A stretch of 32,734 nucleotides of DNA, taken from assembly GCA_009928435.1 (NCBI GenBank), contig JAABNQ010000006.1, positions 1 through 32,734 on the forward strand, in the 5' to 3' direction. The position numbers were made by a program, and so were the translations under genes. Under the pieces are notes generated by a model that made no database searches, was not told the origin of the DNA, and saw only the letters and a list, made by a program, of their open reading frames with translations. This document shows, piece after piece, positions 7,381 through 15,450 of this stretch (its first letter is position 1; every line of letters begins with the position of its first letter). The stretch is from Bacillus sp. HF117_J1_D. GTDB taxonomy: Bacteria > Bacillota > Bacilli > Bacillales > Bacillaceae_C.

Positions 7381-7610
7381 GATCATAGAAAAGCGAAAAC
7401 GCTCGTTAAACAGAGTACAGACTATGCAATTCCTGCCGATATAAAGGAAGTATGCCGATAAGGTGGATGCGGGAGAATCGCTATTAATAAGGGGTTCGCA
7501 CGATTATCCAGAATATCGCACAATGATCGACTGTGAACACACAATCCCAGTGCGAATCCCAGTTCTAACGTTTCACCGCACAAGAATCCATTTTGTCGAA
7601 GCCTACAATG
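7381..7610 (+). other. Long untranslated leader before the aldehyde dehydrogenase
   Basis: No credible gene lies in this stretch. It contains a long-range stem, GGGTTCGCAC (7492-7501) with GTGCGAATCCC (7550-7560, one bulge). It also has a direct repeat TGCCGATA (near 7436 and 7453) and three CGCAC-containing words. I see no sigma-54 motif and no convincing sigma-A promoter in it. Together with the repeat at 7275 and the terminator at 7611 it makes a structured leader of nearly 400 nt between the aminotransferase and aldehyde dehydrogenase genes. Confidence 0.4.
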
Positions 7611-7640
7611 ACTGGCTGAACGCTAGCCAGTCCACTTTTT
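7611..7640 (+). terminator. Terminator-like hairpin immediately before the aldehyde dehydrogenase
   Basis: ACTGGCT (7611-7617) pairs perfectly with AGCCAGT (7625-7631) around a 7-nt loop, followed by CCAC and five T (7636-7640). The next start codon is only 15 bp further on, too little room for a promoter. Transcripts of the dehydrogenase must therefore pass through this hairpin, which could be a conditional (attenuator) terminator. Confidence 0.6.
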
Positions 7641-7655
7641 AAAAAAGGGGATGGA

Positions 7656-9140
7656 ATGATGACTACTAGTGAAACTTTGGCGCTTCATCCAAAGGTAAGC
7701 GAGTTTTTAAACGGTCCAAAAAAATTATTCATAGATGGCGGCTGGCATGAATCTGTCGATGGCCAAACCTTTGAAACGACCAACCCTGCTACGGGTGATG
7801 TATTGGCTCATGTGTATGAAGCTCGCGAAAAAGATATTGATAAAGCGGTTGAAGCTGCAGCAAAAGCTTTTGAAGAAGGGCTCTGGTCGAAGATTAGCGC
7901 ATCTGATCGCTCCAAGCTGATGCACAAGCTAGCTGATTTGATGGAAAGGGATTTTGAAGTCCTAGCTCAGTTGGATACCTTGGACAATGGTAAGCCAATC
8001 CAAGAAATGAGAAAGGCCGATTTGCCTGGTGCGATTGAACAGCTTAGGTATTTTGCTGGCTGGACAACAAAAATGACTGGACAAACCATTCCGGTATCTA
8101 ATTCATTTTTCAACTATACTCGTCACGAAGCTGTGGGAGTCGTTGGACAGATTATTCCTTGGAACTTCCCGATTATGATGGCATTGTGGAAAATTGCTCC
8201 GGCACTTGCTACTGGCTGTACCATCATTTTAAAGCCGGCAGAGCAGACACCTCTTTCAGCGCTTTACCTTGGTAAACTAATTGAAGAAGCGGGCTTCCCT
8301 GAAGGGGTTGTCAATATTGTTCCTGGCTTTGGAAAGTCCGCAGGTAACGCACTTGTTGAACATCCAAAGGTGAACAAAATCGCATTTACCGGTTCTACAC
8401 CTGTAGGAAAGTCCATCATGAAAACAGCAGCAGATACGATGAAACGTGTAACGCTCGAGCTTGGTGGAAAATCTCCAAACATTATTTTGCCTGACGCAGA
8501 CTTGGATAAAGCGATTCCTGGTGTATTCAACGGAATTATGGCCAACCAAGGAGAAGTATGCTGCGCAGGTTCCAGAGCCTATATTCCAGAGCAAATGTAT
8601 GACGAAGTCATGGAGCGTCTTGCTGATTACGCGAAGAACGTTAAGCTCGGAAATGGTCTTGCAGAGGATACCCAAATGGGTCCGCTCGTCTCCAAGAGAC
8701 AGCAGGACATTGTTACTTCTTATATCCAAAAAGGGGTCGACGAGGGCGCGAAGCTTTTGGCAGGCGGAGAAAGTTTGGACAAAGGTTATTTTGTTCAGCC
8801 TACTGTCTTTTCCGCAGAAGACCATATGACAATCGCAAGGGAGGAAATTTTCGGTCCAGTCGTTGCCTGTATGCCGTATAAAACAATCGACGAGGTCATT
8901 GAACGTGCAAATAACAGCCCTTATGGACTAGGAGCAGGACTTTGGACTGAGAACCTAAAGAACGCCCACGTTGTGGCCAGTAAGTTAAAAGCTGGGTCCG
9001 TATGGGTTAACTGCTACAACCTAACAAACGCTGCCGTTCCATTTGGTGGATATAAACAATCCGGAATCGGACGTGAAATGGGCTCCTATGCTTTGGAAAA
9101 TTACACAGAAGTTAAAAGTGTATGGGTTAACTTGGATTAA
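7656..9140 (+). CDS. NAD(P)-dependent aldehyde dehydrogenase (DhaS/aminobutyraldehyde type)
   Basis: This 494-residue classical aldehyde dehydrogenase oxidises an aldehyde to the acid. It shows the oxyanion/NAD segment IPWNFPIMM (about 167-175), KPAEQTPLSA, the Rossmann FTGSTPVGK, general base Glu268 in LELGGKSP and the nucleophile Cys302 in NQGEVCCAGSR. EEIFGPVV and PFGGYKQSGIGRE complete the pattern. It lacks features of the CoA-acylating methylmalonate-semialdehyde group, which argues against a malonate-semialdehyde role. ATG at 7656 (or 7659) follows AAAAAAGGGG. It lies downstream of the aminotransferase across a structured gap and upstream of a putrescine-type permease, so 4-aminobutanal to GABA is the likely reaction. 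Exact substrate is inferred. Confidence 0.9.
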   Translation: MMTTSETLALHPKVSEFLNGPKKLFIDGGWHESVDGQTFETTNPATGDVLAHVYEAREKDIDKAVEAAAKAFEEGLWSKISASDRSKLMHKLADLMERDFEVLAQLDTLDNGKPIQEMRKADLPGAIEQLRYFAGWTTKMTGQTIPVSNSFFNYTRHEAVGVVGQIIPWNFPIMMALWKIAPALATGCTIILKPAEQTPLSALYLGKLIEEAGFPEGVVNIVPGFGKSAGNALVEHPKVNKIAFTGSTPVGKSIMKTAADTMKRVTLELGGKSPNIILPDADLDKAIPGVFNGIMANQGEVCCAGSRAYIPEQMYDEVMERLADYAKNVKLGNGLAEDTQMGPLVSKRQQDIVTSYIQKGVDEGAKLLAGGESLDKGYFVQPTVFSAEDHMTIAREEIFGPVVACMPYKTIDEVIERANNSPYGLGAGLWTENLKNAHVVASKLKAGSVWVNCYNLTNAAVPFGGYKQSGIGREMGSYALENYTEVKSVWVNLD

Positions 9141-9150
9141 TGAGGGGCAA

Positions 9151-9169
9151 GCCCGGCAAAAAGCCGGGC
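9151..9169 (+). other. Intercistronic GC hairpin
   Basis: GCCCGGC (9151-9157) and GCCGGGC (9163-9169) form a 7-bp all-GC stem with an AAAAA loop, ten bases after the aldehyde dehydrogenase stop. No T tract follows. It may stabilise or process the mRNA, or partially terminate before the permease gene. Confidence 0.6.
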
Positions 9170-9246
9170 ATACCTCCCTGTTGAAAGTAGGAAGTTGACT
9201 GCATGCTGAAAACGTATTCAAGATTTAACCTGAGAGGTCTGATTTA

Positions 9247-10584
9247 ATGGAACAAAGCAATCATATTGAAAGAAAGCTAAAGTTGATCCACGTTGTTGCT
9301 GTTGGGTTGGCATATATGTCTCCAATGGCGGTGTTTGATACTTTTGGTATCGCCTCAGATGTTTCGTCCGGCCATGTGCCAGCTGCATATATAGTTGTTT
9401 TTATAGCGATCCTGTTCACGGCATTGAGTTATGGAAAGCTTGTCCGGCAATTTCCGACAGCAGGATCAGTTTATACGTATACAAGAAATATTATCAATCC
9501 TTACTTGGGAGTCATCGTCGGTTGGGTAACCTTCATTGCTTATATAGCGCTTCCAATGATTAACGCCTTGTTAGCAGATATTTATCTTTCCGCGGGGTTT
9601 CCTGAGGTTCCAGGATGGGTTTGGATTGCAGGCTTGCTTGCGATTATCAGCTTTTTAAACATTTTTGGTGTAAAATTGGCGGCTTCGCTTAACTTGCTGC
9701 TTGTTGTATTCCAAGCATTAGTCGGGATTATTTTTACCTACCTTACGATCCGTTCAATTGTCAAAGGCCCTGAAAGCTTTATTACGATTGGTGAGATCTT
9801 CCCTTCAGGTGATGAAGTGTCCGGTCTGTTTGGGGCAGCTGCTCTCCTGGCTCTGTCGTTTATTGGATTTGATGCGATTACTACACTTTCAGAGGATACA
9901 ATTAATCCAAAGAAAACGATACCAAGAGCTATTCTGCTCGTAGCAGGAATTGGCGGTATTTTCTTTTTCGGGGTTACCTATTTTATGCAATCTCTTTTTC
10001 CGGACGTGTCCATCTTCAATGATATTGAAGGAGCCTCCCCAGAAATTGCTGTGATGATTGGTGGAAATCTATTTCTTTCCTTTTTCCTTGCGGGTGCCTT
10101 ATTTTCTGTTTTTGCATCAGGTTTGGCTGCACAGGTCAGTGCTTCCAGACTTCTGTACGCGATGGGGAGAGATGGAGTGTTGCCGAAACGTTTCTTTGGA
10201 TATTTGCATCCAAAATATAACTCTCCGGTAGCGAACATCCTATTAATTGGTGTCTTGTCGCTTTCGGCTATTTTCTTAAACCTTGAGGAAGCTACTTCGC
10301 TTATCAATGTGGGAGCGTTTACCGCTTTTTCATTCGTAAACCTTTGTGTACTCTTTAACTTTTTCAAACAAAAGGGTCCGCGTTCGTTTCGTTTCATCGT
10401 TGGGAGCTTTATTTTTCCAGCCATCGGATTGGCGTTCGTTGTATATTTATGGGCTAGTCTCGACATTTTTGCGATTGTTGCAGGACTTGTCTGGGCCCTG
10501 TTGGGAACAGTGTACCTTGCGATATCGACCGATTTCTTCAAAAAAGAACCGCCGCAGATTGCCTTTGATGAATTAGAGGCTTAA
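9247..10584 (+). CDS. APC-superfamily amino acid/polyamine permease, PuuP-like
   Basis: This 445-residue integral membrane protein has about twelve hydrophobic segments. The N-terminal half closely follows the putrescine importer PuuP: GLAYMSPMAVFDTFG, SYGKLVRQFPTAGSVYTYT, and LPMINALLADIYLSAGFPEVPGWVWI correspond to well-remembered PuuP segments. It would import putrescine, agmatine or a related amine by proton symport. It lies 106 bp downstream of the aldehyde dehydrogenase, with GAGAGGT before the ATG, and is followed by a strong terminator, so it is the last gene of the catabolic locus. A general amino acid permease is the alternative, but the PuuP-like stretch makes polyamine transport the better call. 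Confidence 0.88.
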   Translation: MEQSNHIERKLKLIHVVAVGLAYMSPMAVFDTFGIASDVSSGHVPAAYIVVFIAILFTALSYGKLVRQFPTAGSVYTYTRNIINPYLGVIVGWVTFIAYIALPMINALLADIYLSAGFPEVPGWVWIAGLLAIISFLNIFGVKLAASLNLLLVVFQALVGIIFTYLTIRSIVKGPESFITIGEIFPSGDEVSGLFGAAALLALSFIGFDAITTLSEDTINPKKTIPRAILLVAGIGGIFFFGVTYFMQSLFPDVSIFNDIEGASPEIAVMIGGNLFLSFFLAGALFSVFASGLAAQVSASRLLYAMGRDGVLPKRFFGYLHPKYNSPVANILLIGVLSLSAIFLNLEEATSLINVGAFTAFSFVNLCVLFNFFKQKGPRSFRFIVGSFIFPAIGLAFVVYLWASLDIFAIVAGLVWALLGTVYLAISTDFFKKEPPQIAFDELEA

Positions 10585-10596
10585 TGAGTATATGGA

Positions 10597-10634
10597 TAGA
10601 CAGGAATCATTTTGAATTCCTGTCTATTATTTTT
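10597..10634 (+). terminator. Rho-independent terminator after the permease
   Basis: TAGACAGGAAT (10597-10607) pairs perfectly with ATTCCTGTCTA (10616-10626), followed by TTATTTTT. It closes the agmatine/putrescine locus 12 bp after the permease stop. Confidence 0.9.
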
Positions 10635-10769
10635 GCCCTGGAAAAAACTGATCGAAACGGGTTGTCTTGTTGAATCTAAGCATGGTAACATATTATTTAT
10701 TTCAATTTTGTGGATATTCTTCATCTCAATGCATAGTTTTTTTCAAAGTCACTCAAGGGGGTGAGCATG

Positions 10770-11315
10770 ATGTTCGTTCATGTAGTAGATGAAGAGATTT
10801 ATCTGAAGCTCGTTGATCAAAATGATGCGGTGCGGCTTTTTGAGCTGACAGATCGCTCAAGATGTCACTTGAAGAAATGGCTGCCGTGGCTTAATGACAC
10901 GAACAATGTGAACAATACAAGGCAGTATATTAAAGAAAGCCGGGACAGCTTTGCTAAGCATAAGAGTATGAATACGGCCATTATCTATAAAAATGAGATA
11001 GTTGGGGTGGCAGGGTTCAATGAATTTGATTGGAATAATCGAGCTGGATCGATTGGGTATTGGCTAGATCAACATTATTCTGGCAGAGGCATTATCGTTC
11101 GTTCCGTAGGGGCGCTAACCAACTTTGCCTTTACTGAGCTAAAAATGAATCGTGTGGAAATTAGAGCAGCTAAGGAAAATATAAAAAGCAGGGCGGTTGC
11201 GGAGCGGCTCGGGTTTCAGTTGGAAGGCTTCATAAGGGACGCGGAATGGTTGTATGACCACTTTGTTGACCATGCGGTTTACGGGATGCTTGCCAAGGAA
11301 TGGGAAGGGTTTTAA
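10770..11315 (+). CDS. GNAT-family N-acetyltransferase, RimL/YdaF-like
   Basis: This protein of about 181 residues uses acetyl-CoA to acetylate an amine, in the group of ribosomal-protein acetyltransferases (RimJ/RimL) and Bacillus YdaF. Supporting segments are IYLKLVDQNDAVRLFELTD, GSIGYWLDQHYSGRGI (acetyl-CoA loop, here GRGI), LKMNRVEIRAAKENIKSRAVAERLGF (the classic N-S-R-A-x-x-x-x-G-F pattern) and a C-terminal HAVYGMLAKEWEG. AAGGGGGTGA (10755-10764) fits ATG 10770 or the adjacent ATG 10767; the GTG at 10761 overlaps the RBS and is rejected. It is a single gene between two terminators, unrelated to its neighbours. The true acceptor is unknown. Confidence 0.9.
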   Translation: MFVHVVDEEIYLKLVDQNDAVRLFELTDRSRCHLKKWLPWLNDTNNVNNTRQYIKESRDSFAKHKSMNTAIIYKNEIVGVAGFNEFDWNNRAGSIGYWLDQHYSGRGIIVRSVGALTNFAFTELKMNRVEIRAAKENIKSRAVAERLGFQLEGFIRDAEWLYDHFVDHAVYGMLAKEWEGF

Positions 11316-11321
11316 GGTGGC

Positions 11322-11361
11322 GAACGATCTCTTTTCCATGATGAAAGGAGATCGTTCTTTT
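11322..11361 (+). terminator. Terminator after the acetyltransferase
   Basis: GAACGATCTC (11322-11331) pairs perfectly with GAGATCGTTC (11348-11357), followed by TTTTGTCTT. It isolates the biotin operon promoter from upstream transcription. Confidence 0.8.
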
Positions 11362-11383
11362 GTCTTATATTCACTTCAACCAT

Positions 11384-11412
11384 TTGACAGATGGAAAAGG
11401 GAGCTCTACAAT
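11384..11412 (+). promoter_or_regulatory. Sigma-A promoter of the biotin operon
   Basis: TTGACA (11384-11389) and TACAAT (11407-11412) are separated by exactly 17 bp. The predicted start at about 11419 falls inside the BirA operator, the arrangement expected for biotin repression. Confidence 0.8.
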
Positions 11413-11416
11413 TCAA

Positions 11417-11447
11417 TTGTCAACCATTTTATAATAATAGTTAACAA
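11417..11447 (+). promoter_or_regulatory. BirA (biotin repressor) operator
   Basis: TTGTCAAC (11417-11424), a 15-bp AT-rich spacer, then GTTAACAA (11440-11447). This is the known BirA box arrangement TTGTTAAC-N15-GTTAACAA with one mismatch in the left arm. It overlaps the predicted transcription start, so biotinyl-AMP-BirA binding would block the whole bio operon. Confidence 0.9.
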
Positions 11448-11454
11448 TAGGGGG

Positions 11455-12234
11455 GTGAGGAGGATAGAGAGAAATAAATCGCAAACATACTACAGCGTGA
11501 GAATGAGAGCTGCCAAGGGCGGGTCACATGAACAAGGCGGAAAGCATATTTCCGGTGGAGAACAGATTTCCACCTTTGATGGGATCACGCACGCAGTGAA
11601 CTTTTTATTGGAAAAGGGACTGACCCATTCCAAAGGAAGTCCGGATTTTATGCAAATCCAATTTGAATGTATTCATGATCCCGTCCGATTGCTGAAGCCT
11701 TTGGACATTCAATCACATCAAGTAGCGTCCGTCGAGAAAGGGCAAGCATTGGCGAGGCAATTATTAAGACAGGCTGGGGTTCCAAAAAGCAGCATAGAGA
11801 CCCTAGGTCAACTGTTGCCCGGATATTCGGGATTAGGCGGTGCTGTATTATTCGATATTCATTCAGGTCGTCCAATAGACGAAAGCGGTATTCGGGTGTC
11901 CAGGATGGATTGGCAACCGGATAACTATGAACAGTGGGCGGCATATCATGGGGTGCCCGGAAATCCCAGAATGAAAGAGGCGCTGGTCCTTGCAACAAAA
12001 GTGACCAGTCATCCCGCTGCAGTAGCGGAATTATGCTGGTCAGACGATCCGGATTATATTACAGGATATGTGGCGAGCAAGCGGTTTGGATATCAACGCA
12101 TTAACAAACTAAAAAAATTCGGAGATGAACAGGGCTGCCGCATCTTCTTTGTGAATGGCAGGGAAGATATAGAATCTTACATACATTATCTCAAAAAACA
12201 GCCTATTTTTATCCGATGGGAGGAAGAAGAATGA
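11455..12234 (+). CDS. bioW: 6-carboxyhexanoate-CoA ligase (pimeloyl-CoA synthetase)
   Basis: BioW activates pimelate with ATP and CoA to pimeloyl-CoA, the first dedicated precursor of biotin. The protein follows Bacillus BioW closely: [85 protein letters not shown] and the acidic C-terminus. The start is odd. Comparison with BioW predicts initiation a few codons before YYSVRM, but that region has no ATG, GTG or TTG. The codon at the best position (11464), eight bases after GGGGG, is ATA. The nearest conventional start is GTG at 11455, used here, which has a poorly spaced RBS and gives the family length (259 residues). Earlier in-frame ATGs lie upstream of the predicted transcription start. 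It overlaps bioA by four bases (ATGA). Confidence 0.93.
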   Translation: MRRIERNKSQTYYSVRMRAAKGGSHEQGGKHISGGEQISTFDGITHAVNFLLEKGLTHSKGSPDFMQIQFECIHDPVRLLKPLDIQSHQVASVEKGQALARQLLRQAGVPKSSIETLGQLLPGYSGLGGAVLFDIHSGRPIDESGIRVSRMDWQPDNYEQWAAYHGVPGNPRMKEALVLATKVTSHPAAVAELCWSDDPDYITGYVASKRFGYQRINKLKKFGDEQGCRIFFVNGREDIESYIHYLKKQPIFIRWEEEE

Positions 12235-13577
12235 CACAAAACTTGATTGAAAAAAGCAAAGCCTGTCTTTGGCTGCCTTTTACACAAATGAAAGACTATG
12301 AGGAGGCCCCGTTAATCATTGAAAGTGGAGATGGAATCAAAGTCAGGGACATTGACGGCAAGGAATATTACGACGGATTTTCTTCCGTTTGGCTCAATGT
12401 GCATGGGCATCGCAAAAAGGAATTAGATGAAGCTATCAAAAAACAGCTAGATAAAATTGCCCATTCAACATTACTTGGTATGACAAATGTTCCGGCTACG
12501 GAACTGGCTGAAAAGCTCATTGAGATAAGTCCTAAAAACTTAACGAGGGTCTTTTATTCGGATAGCGGAGCAACAGCGATGGAAATTGCTCTGAAAATGG
12601 CTTTTCAATATTGGGCGAACAAAGGGAAACCGGAAAAGCAAAAATTTGTTTCCATGATAAATGGTTATCATGGTGACACGATTGGGGCTGTTAGTGTCGG
12701 GGCGATTGAACTTTTTCACCGGGTTTACGGACCACTCATGTTTAAAGGCTTCAAAGCACCGGTTCCATACGTATATCGGTCCGAAAGCGGCGACCCAGAT
12801 GGATGCCGTGAAGGGTGCCTGAAGGAACTGGAGCAGTTGCTTGCCAAAAAACATAAGGAGATTGCGGCTCTTTCTATAGAATCCATGGTCCAGGGAGCTG
12901 CCGGCATGATTGTGATGCCAGAAGGATTTTTGTCCGGAGTACGTAAGCTTTGTACAAAATATGACGTCCTGATGATTGTCGATGAAGTGGCGACAGGCTT
13001 TGGCCGGACCGGAAAAATGTTTGCCTGTGAACATGAAGGGGTGCAGCCGGATATTATGGCGGTTGGAAAGGGCATCACCGGAGGATATTTGCCGCTTGCC
13101 GCGACTCTAACAACGGAAGCAGTCTATCAAGAATTTTATGATGATTATCATCATATGAAGACCTTTTTCCATGGACATTCCTATACAGGCAACCAGCTTG
13201 GCTGTGCAGTAGCACTGGAAAATCTGCGTCTGTTTGAATCCGAAAAAATCGTCGACAGCGTGGCCCATAAAGCAGCTGAACTAAAGTCAATCCTTGAAAA
13301 GCTGCAAAATCTCCGTCATGTTGGAGAAATTAGACAGCTCGGTTTCATGTGCGGAATCGAGCTCGTCGAGTCAAAGGAAACAAAAAAGCCATTTCCAGCT
13401 GAAGAACGAGTGGGATACGAGGTTTCCCTGAAAATGAGGGAGCTGGGAATGCTGACAAGACCACTGGGCGATACAATCGTATTCATGCCACCGCTTGTAA
13501 GCACAATAGAGGATCTTGAAGCAATGGCTGCGATTATAAAAGAAGCCATTCACGAGGTAACACATGCCCTCGCTTGA
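12231..13577 (+). CDS. bioA: Adenosylmethionine/lysine-8-amino-7-oxononanoate aminotransferase
   Basis: This 448-residue class III aminotransferase converts 8-amino-7-oxononanoate (KAPA) to 7,8-diaminopelargonate. Landmarks: WLPFTQM near the N-terminus (a BioA hallmark), [22 protein letters not shown] for the PLP phosphate, [34 protein letters not shown] with Asp251, and the PLP lysine Lys280 in [16 protein letters not shown]. Bacillus homologues can use lysine rather than AdoMet as amino donor; the sequence alone does not decide this. The ATG overlaps the bioW stop (ATGA), with GGAGG upstream inside bioW, and the 3' end overlaps bioF by 14 bp. Translational coupling through the operon is likely. 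Confidence 0.96.
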   Translation: MTQNLIEKSKACLWLPFTQMKDYEEAPLIIESGDGIKVRDIDGKEYYDGFSSVWLNVHGHRKKELDEAIKKQLDKIAHSTLLGMTNVPATELAEKLIEISPKNLTRVFYSDSGATAMEIALKMAFQYWANKGKPEKQKFVSMINGYHGDTIGAVSVGAIELFHRVYGPLMFKGFKAPVPYVYRSESGDPDGCREGCLKELEQLLAKKHKEIAALSIESMVQGAAGMIVMPEGFLSGVRKLCTKYDVLMIVDEVATGFGRTGKMFACEHEGVQPDIMAVGKGITGGYLPLAATLTTEAVYQEFYDDYHHMKTFFHGHSYTGNQLGCAVALENLRLFESEKIVDSVAHKAAELKSILEKLQNLRHVGEIRQLGFMCGIELVESKETKKPFPAEERVGYEVSLKMRELGMLTRPLGDTIVFMPPLVSTIEDLEAMAAIIKEAIHEVTHALA

Positions 13578-14718
13578 TAGAGACTTAAATCAGCGTTTGA
13601 ACAAGAGAAAGGCTGCTGGTTTGTACAGGAAGTTGAAAGTGATGGATACCGCTATGGGCGAGAAAAGGGAGACCGTCTTTTCATCCAATGATTATCTTGG
13701 TCTGGCAAACGATATCCAGTTGGTTCGCCAGGCTGAATCCGTCCTGCATGATTTTGGGGTGGGAAGCAGTGGCTCACGGTTAACTACCGGCAATACCAGG
13801 TGGCATGAAAAGCTTGAAAAAAGAATCGCAGCTTTTAAACAGACGGAAGCCGCCCTTTTATTTTCAAGCGGGTATTTAGCCAATATCGGCGTGCTGTCAT
13901 CCTTACCTGAACAGGGGGATGTTATTTTAAGTGATGAATTGAACCATGCGAGCATAATCGATGGGTGCAGGCTCTCAAGGGCCAAGACCATTGTGTATAA
14001 ACATGTGGATATGGATGATGTGGAGGAAAAATTAAAACAAACTCAATCCTATCATCGCCGTTTTATTGTGACGGATGGAGTATTCAGTATGGACGGAACG
14101 ATTGCTCCTCTTGACTGGCTCATGAAGCTTGCAAACCAATATCGGGCTTATGTGATTGTTGATGACGCACATGCGACAGGTGTTTTGGGAGAGAATGGCA
14201 AAGGGACAAGCGAGTATTTTCATGTCTTTCCTGACGTGGTGATTGGTACCTTAAGTAAGGCTGTTGGTACGGAAGGCGGGTTTGTTGCAGGGTCCCATCA
14301 ATTGATTGATTTTCTCTTGAACCATGCTAGGACATTCATATTTCAAACAGCCATTCCTCCATCCAGCTGCGCGGCTTCATATGCTGCCCTGGAATTCATT
14401 GAAGCGGGCAAGGAAAAGCGGAGAGGGCTTTTTTCAAAAGTAAAGAAGGTCAAGTCTTCGTTAAACGATATGGGTTACCAGGTAAAAGGGGGCGCAACAC
14501 CCATTATCCCTATCTTGATTGGGGAGGCGGAAAAAGCTGTACTTTTTTCACAAAAGCTTCAGGAAAATGGCATTTACGCTCCCGCCATCCGTCCTCCGAC
14601 CGTACCGGCGGGGAAAAGTCGTATTCGCTTAACTGTTACAATTGCTCATTCATCGGAAGAGATAAATCATTTGCTAGAATCATTTAATGTAATCGGAAAG
14701 GAATTGAACATGATTTGA
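13564..14718 (+). CDS. bioF: 8-amino-7-oxononanoate synthase
   Basis: This PLP enzyme condenses pimeloyl-CoA (or pimeloyl-ACP) with alanine to give KAPA. The 384-residue protein is full length for the family. Key segments are [69 protein letters not shown] and the PLP lysine Lys232 in [13 protein letters not shown]. The start ATG at 13564 lies within the last codons of bioA, with GAGG about eight bases upstream. The stop codon overlaps the TTG start of bioD. Confidence 0.96.
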   Translation: MPSLDRDLNQRLNKRKAAGLYRKLKVMDTAMGEKRETVFSSNDYLGLANDIQLVRQAESVLHDFGVGSSGSRLTTGNTRWHEKLEKRIAAFKQTEAALLFSSGYLANIGVLSSLPEQGDVILSDELNHASIIDGCRLSRAKTIVYKHVDMDDVEEKLKQTQSYHRRFIVTDGVFSMDGTIAPLDWLMKLANQYRAYVIVDDAHATGVLGENGKGTSEYFHVFPDVVIGTLSKAVGTEGGFVAGSHQLIDFLLNHARTFIFQTAIPPSSCAASYAALEFIEAGKEKRRGLFSKVKKVKSSLNDMGYQVKGGATPIIPILIGEAEKAVLFSQKLQENGIYAPAIRPPTVPAGKSRIRLTVTIAHSSEEINHLLESFNVIGKELNMI

Positions 14719-15410
14719 AAGGTTTTTTTGTAACAGGAACAGATACTGATGTTGGAAAAACGATCATATCCTGTGGCCTTGCAGCAGTTTTGAAAGAAAG
14801 AGGGGAAGATATTGGGGTGTTTAAACCGCTGTTAAGCGGTATTTCACGCGATGACCCAAGCAGTGATACGAGCCTGTTGAAGCAAATGTCCCAAACTTCT
14901 CTGTCACATGAAGACATTACCCCTTTTGAATTTAAAGAGCCGCTCGCCCCTTATGTCGCCGCAAAGCTTGAATCCAGGAATGTCGGAATAGAAGAAGTAT
15001 TGGAACATTGGAATCAAGTGAAAAACAGGCATGGCTTTTTCATTGTAGAAGGGGCTGGTGGAATCTCTGTTCCGCTTGGAGAAGGCTTTTTGGTCAGCGA
15101 CTTAATAAAAGCTCTGCATCTTCCTACTATCATCGTTGCTCGGCCTGATCTGGGTACTTTCAACCATACTTTTTTAACTGTTCAATATGCGAAGAGCCAA
15201 GGAATAAATATTGCGGGAATCATCATCAACGGAATCAGCGATCATCCAGGTACGGCTGAACAGTCCAATCCGGAGTTAATCGAGGAATATTGTGGTGTTC
15301 CAGTTTTAGGCATTGTTCCCAAGCTGAAGGATGTGAAGAAAGAAAGTGTACAAAAAGCGGTAGAGGATCATGTTGACATCACATTTTTGCTAGACAGATT
15401 AAAAGTCTAG
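14715..15410 (+). CDS. bioD: Dethiobiotin synthetase
   Basis: BioD closes the ureido ring of dethiobiotin from diaminopelargonate, CO2 and ATP. The 231-residue protein opens with the P-loop GTDTDVGKT (residues 8-16), and has FVEG-type IVEGAGGISVPL, the adenine-side NGI segment IAGIIINGI and PELIEEYCGVPVLGIVPK. The start is TTG at 14715, overlapping the bioF TGA stop; the length and the phrase [10 protein letters not shown] fit BioD exactly. The usual next gene in Bacillus, bioB, is absent: bioI follows after a short gap. Confidence 0.95.
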   Translation: MKGFFVTGTDTDVGKTIISCGLAAVLKERGEDIGVFKPLLSGISRDDPSSDTSLLKQMSQTSLSHEDITPFEFKEPLAPYVAAKLESRNVGIEEVLEHWNQVKNRHGFFIVEGAGGISVPLGEGFLVSDLIKALHLPTIIVARPDLGTFNHTFLTVQYAKSQGINIAGIIINGISDHPGTAEQSNPELIEEYCGVPVLGIVPKLKDVKKESVQKAVEDHVDITFLLDRLKV

Positions 15411-15450
15411 GACGTTCACTGTAAAATAGATCATGAAAAGGAAGGAAAAC

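Noticed and set aside
4622-9140. Reductive pyrimidine or beta-alanine degradation operon
   Set aside because: No dihydropyrimidinase or dihydropyrimidine dehydrogenase is present, the aldehyde dehydrogenase is not of the CoA-acylating type, and aguA plus a PuuP-like permease point to agmatine/putrescine. It remains the main alternative for the M20 substrate.
9151-9169. Terminator between aldehyde dehydrogenase and permease
   Set aside because: The stem is strong but no T run follows, so it is listed only as an intercistronic hairpin.
11254-11454. N-terminal extension of bioW using in-frame ATGs at 11254 or 11338
   Set aside because: This stretch overlaps the acetyltransferase gene, a terminator, the promoter and the BirA operator, and lies upstream of the predicted transcription start.
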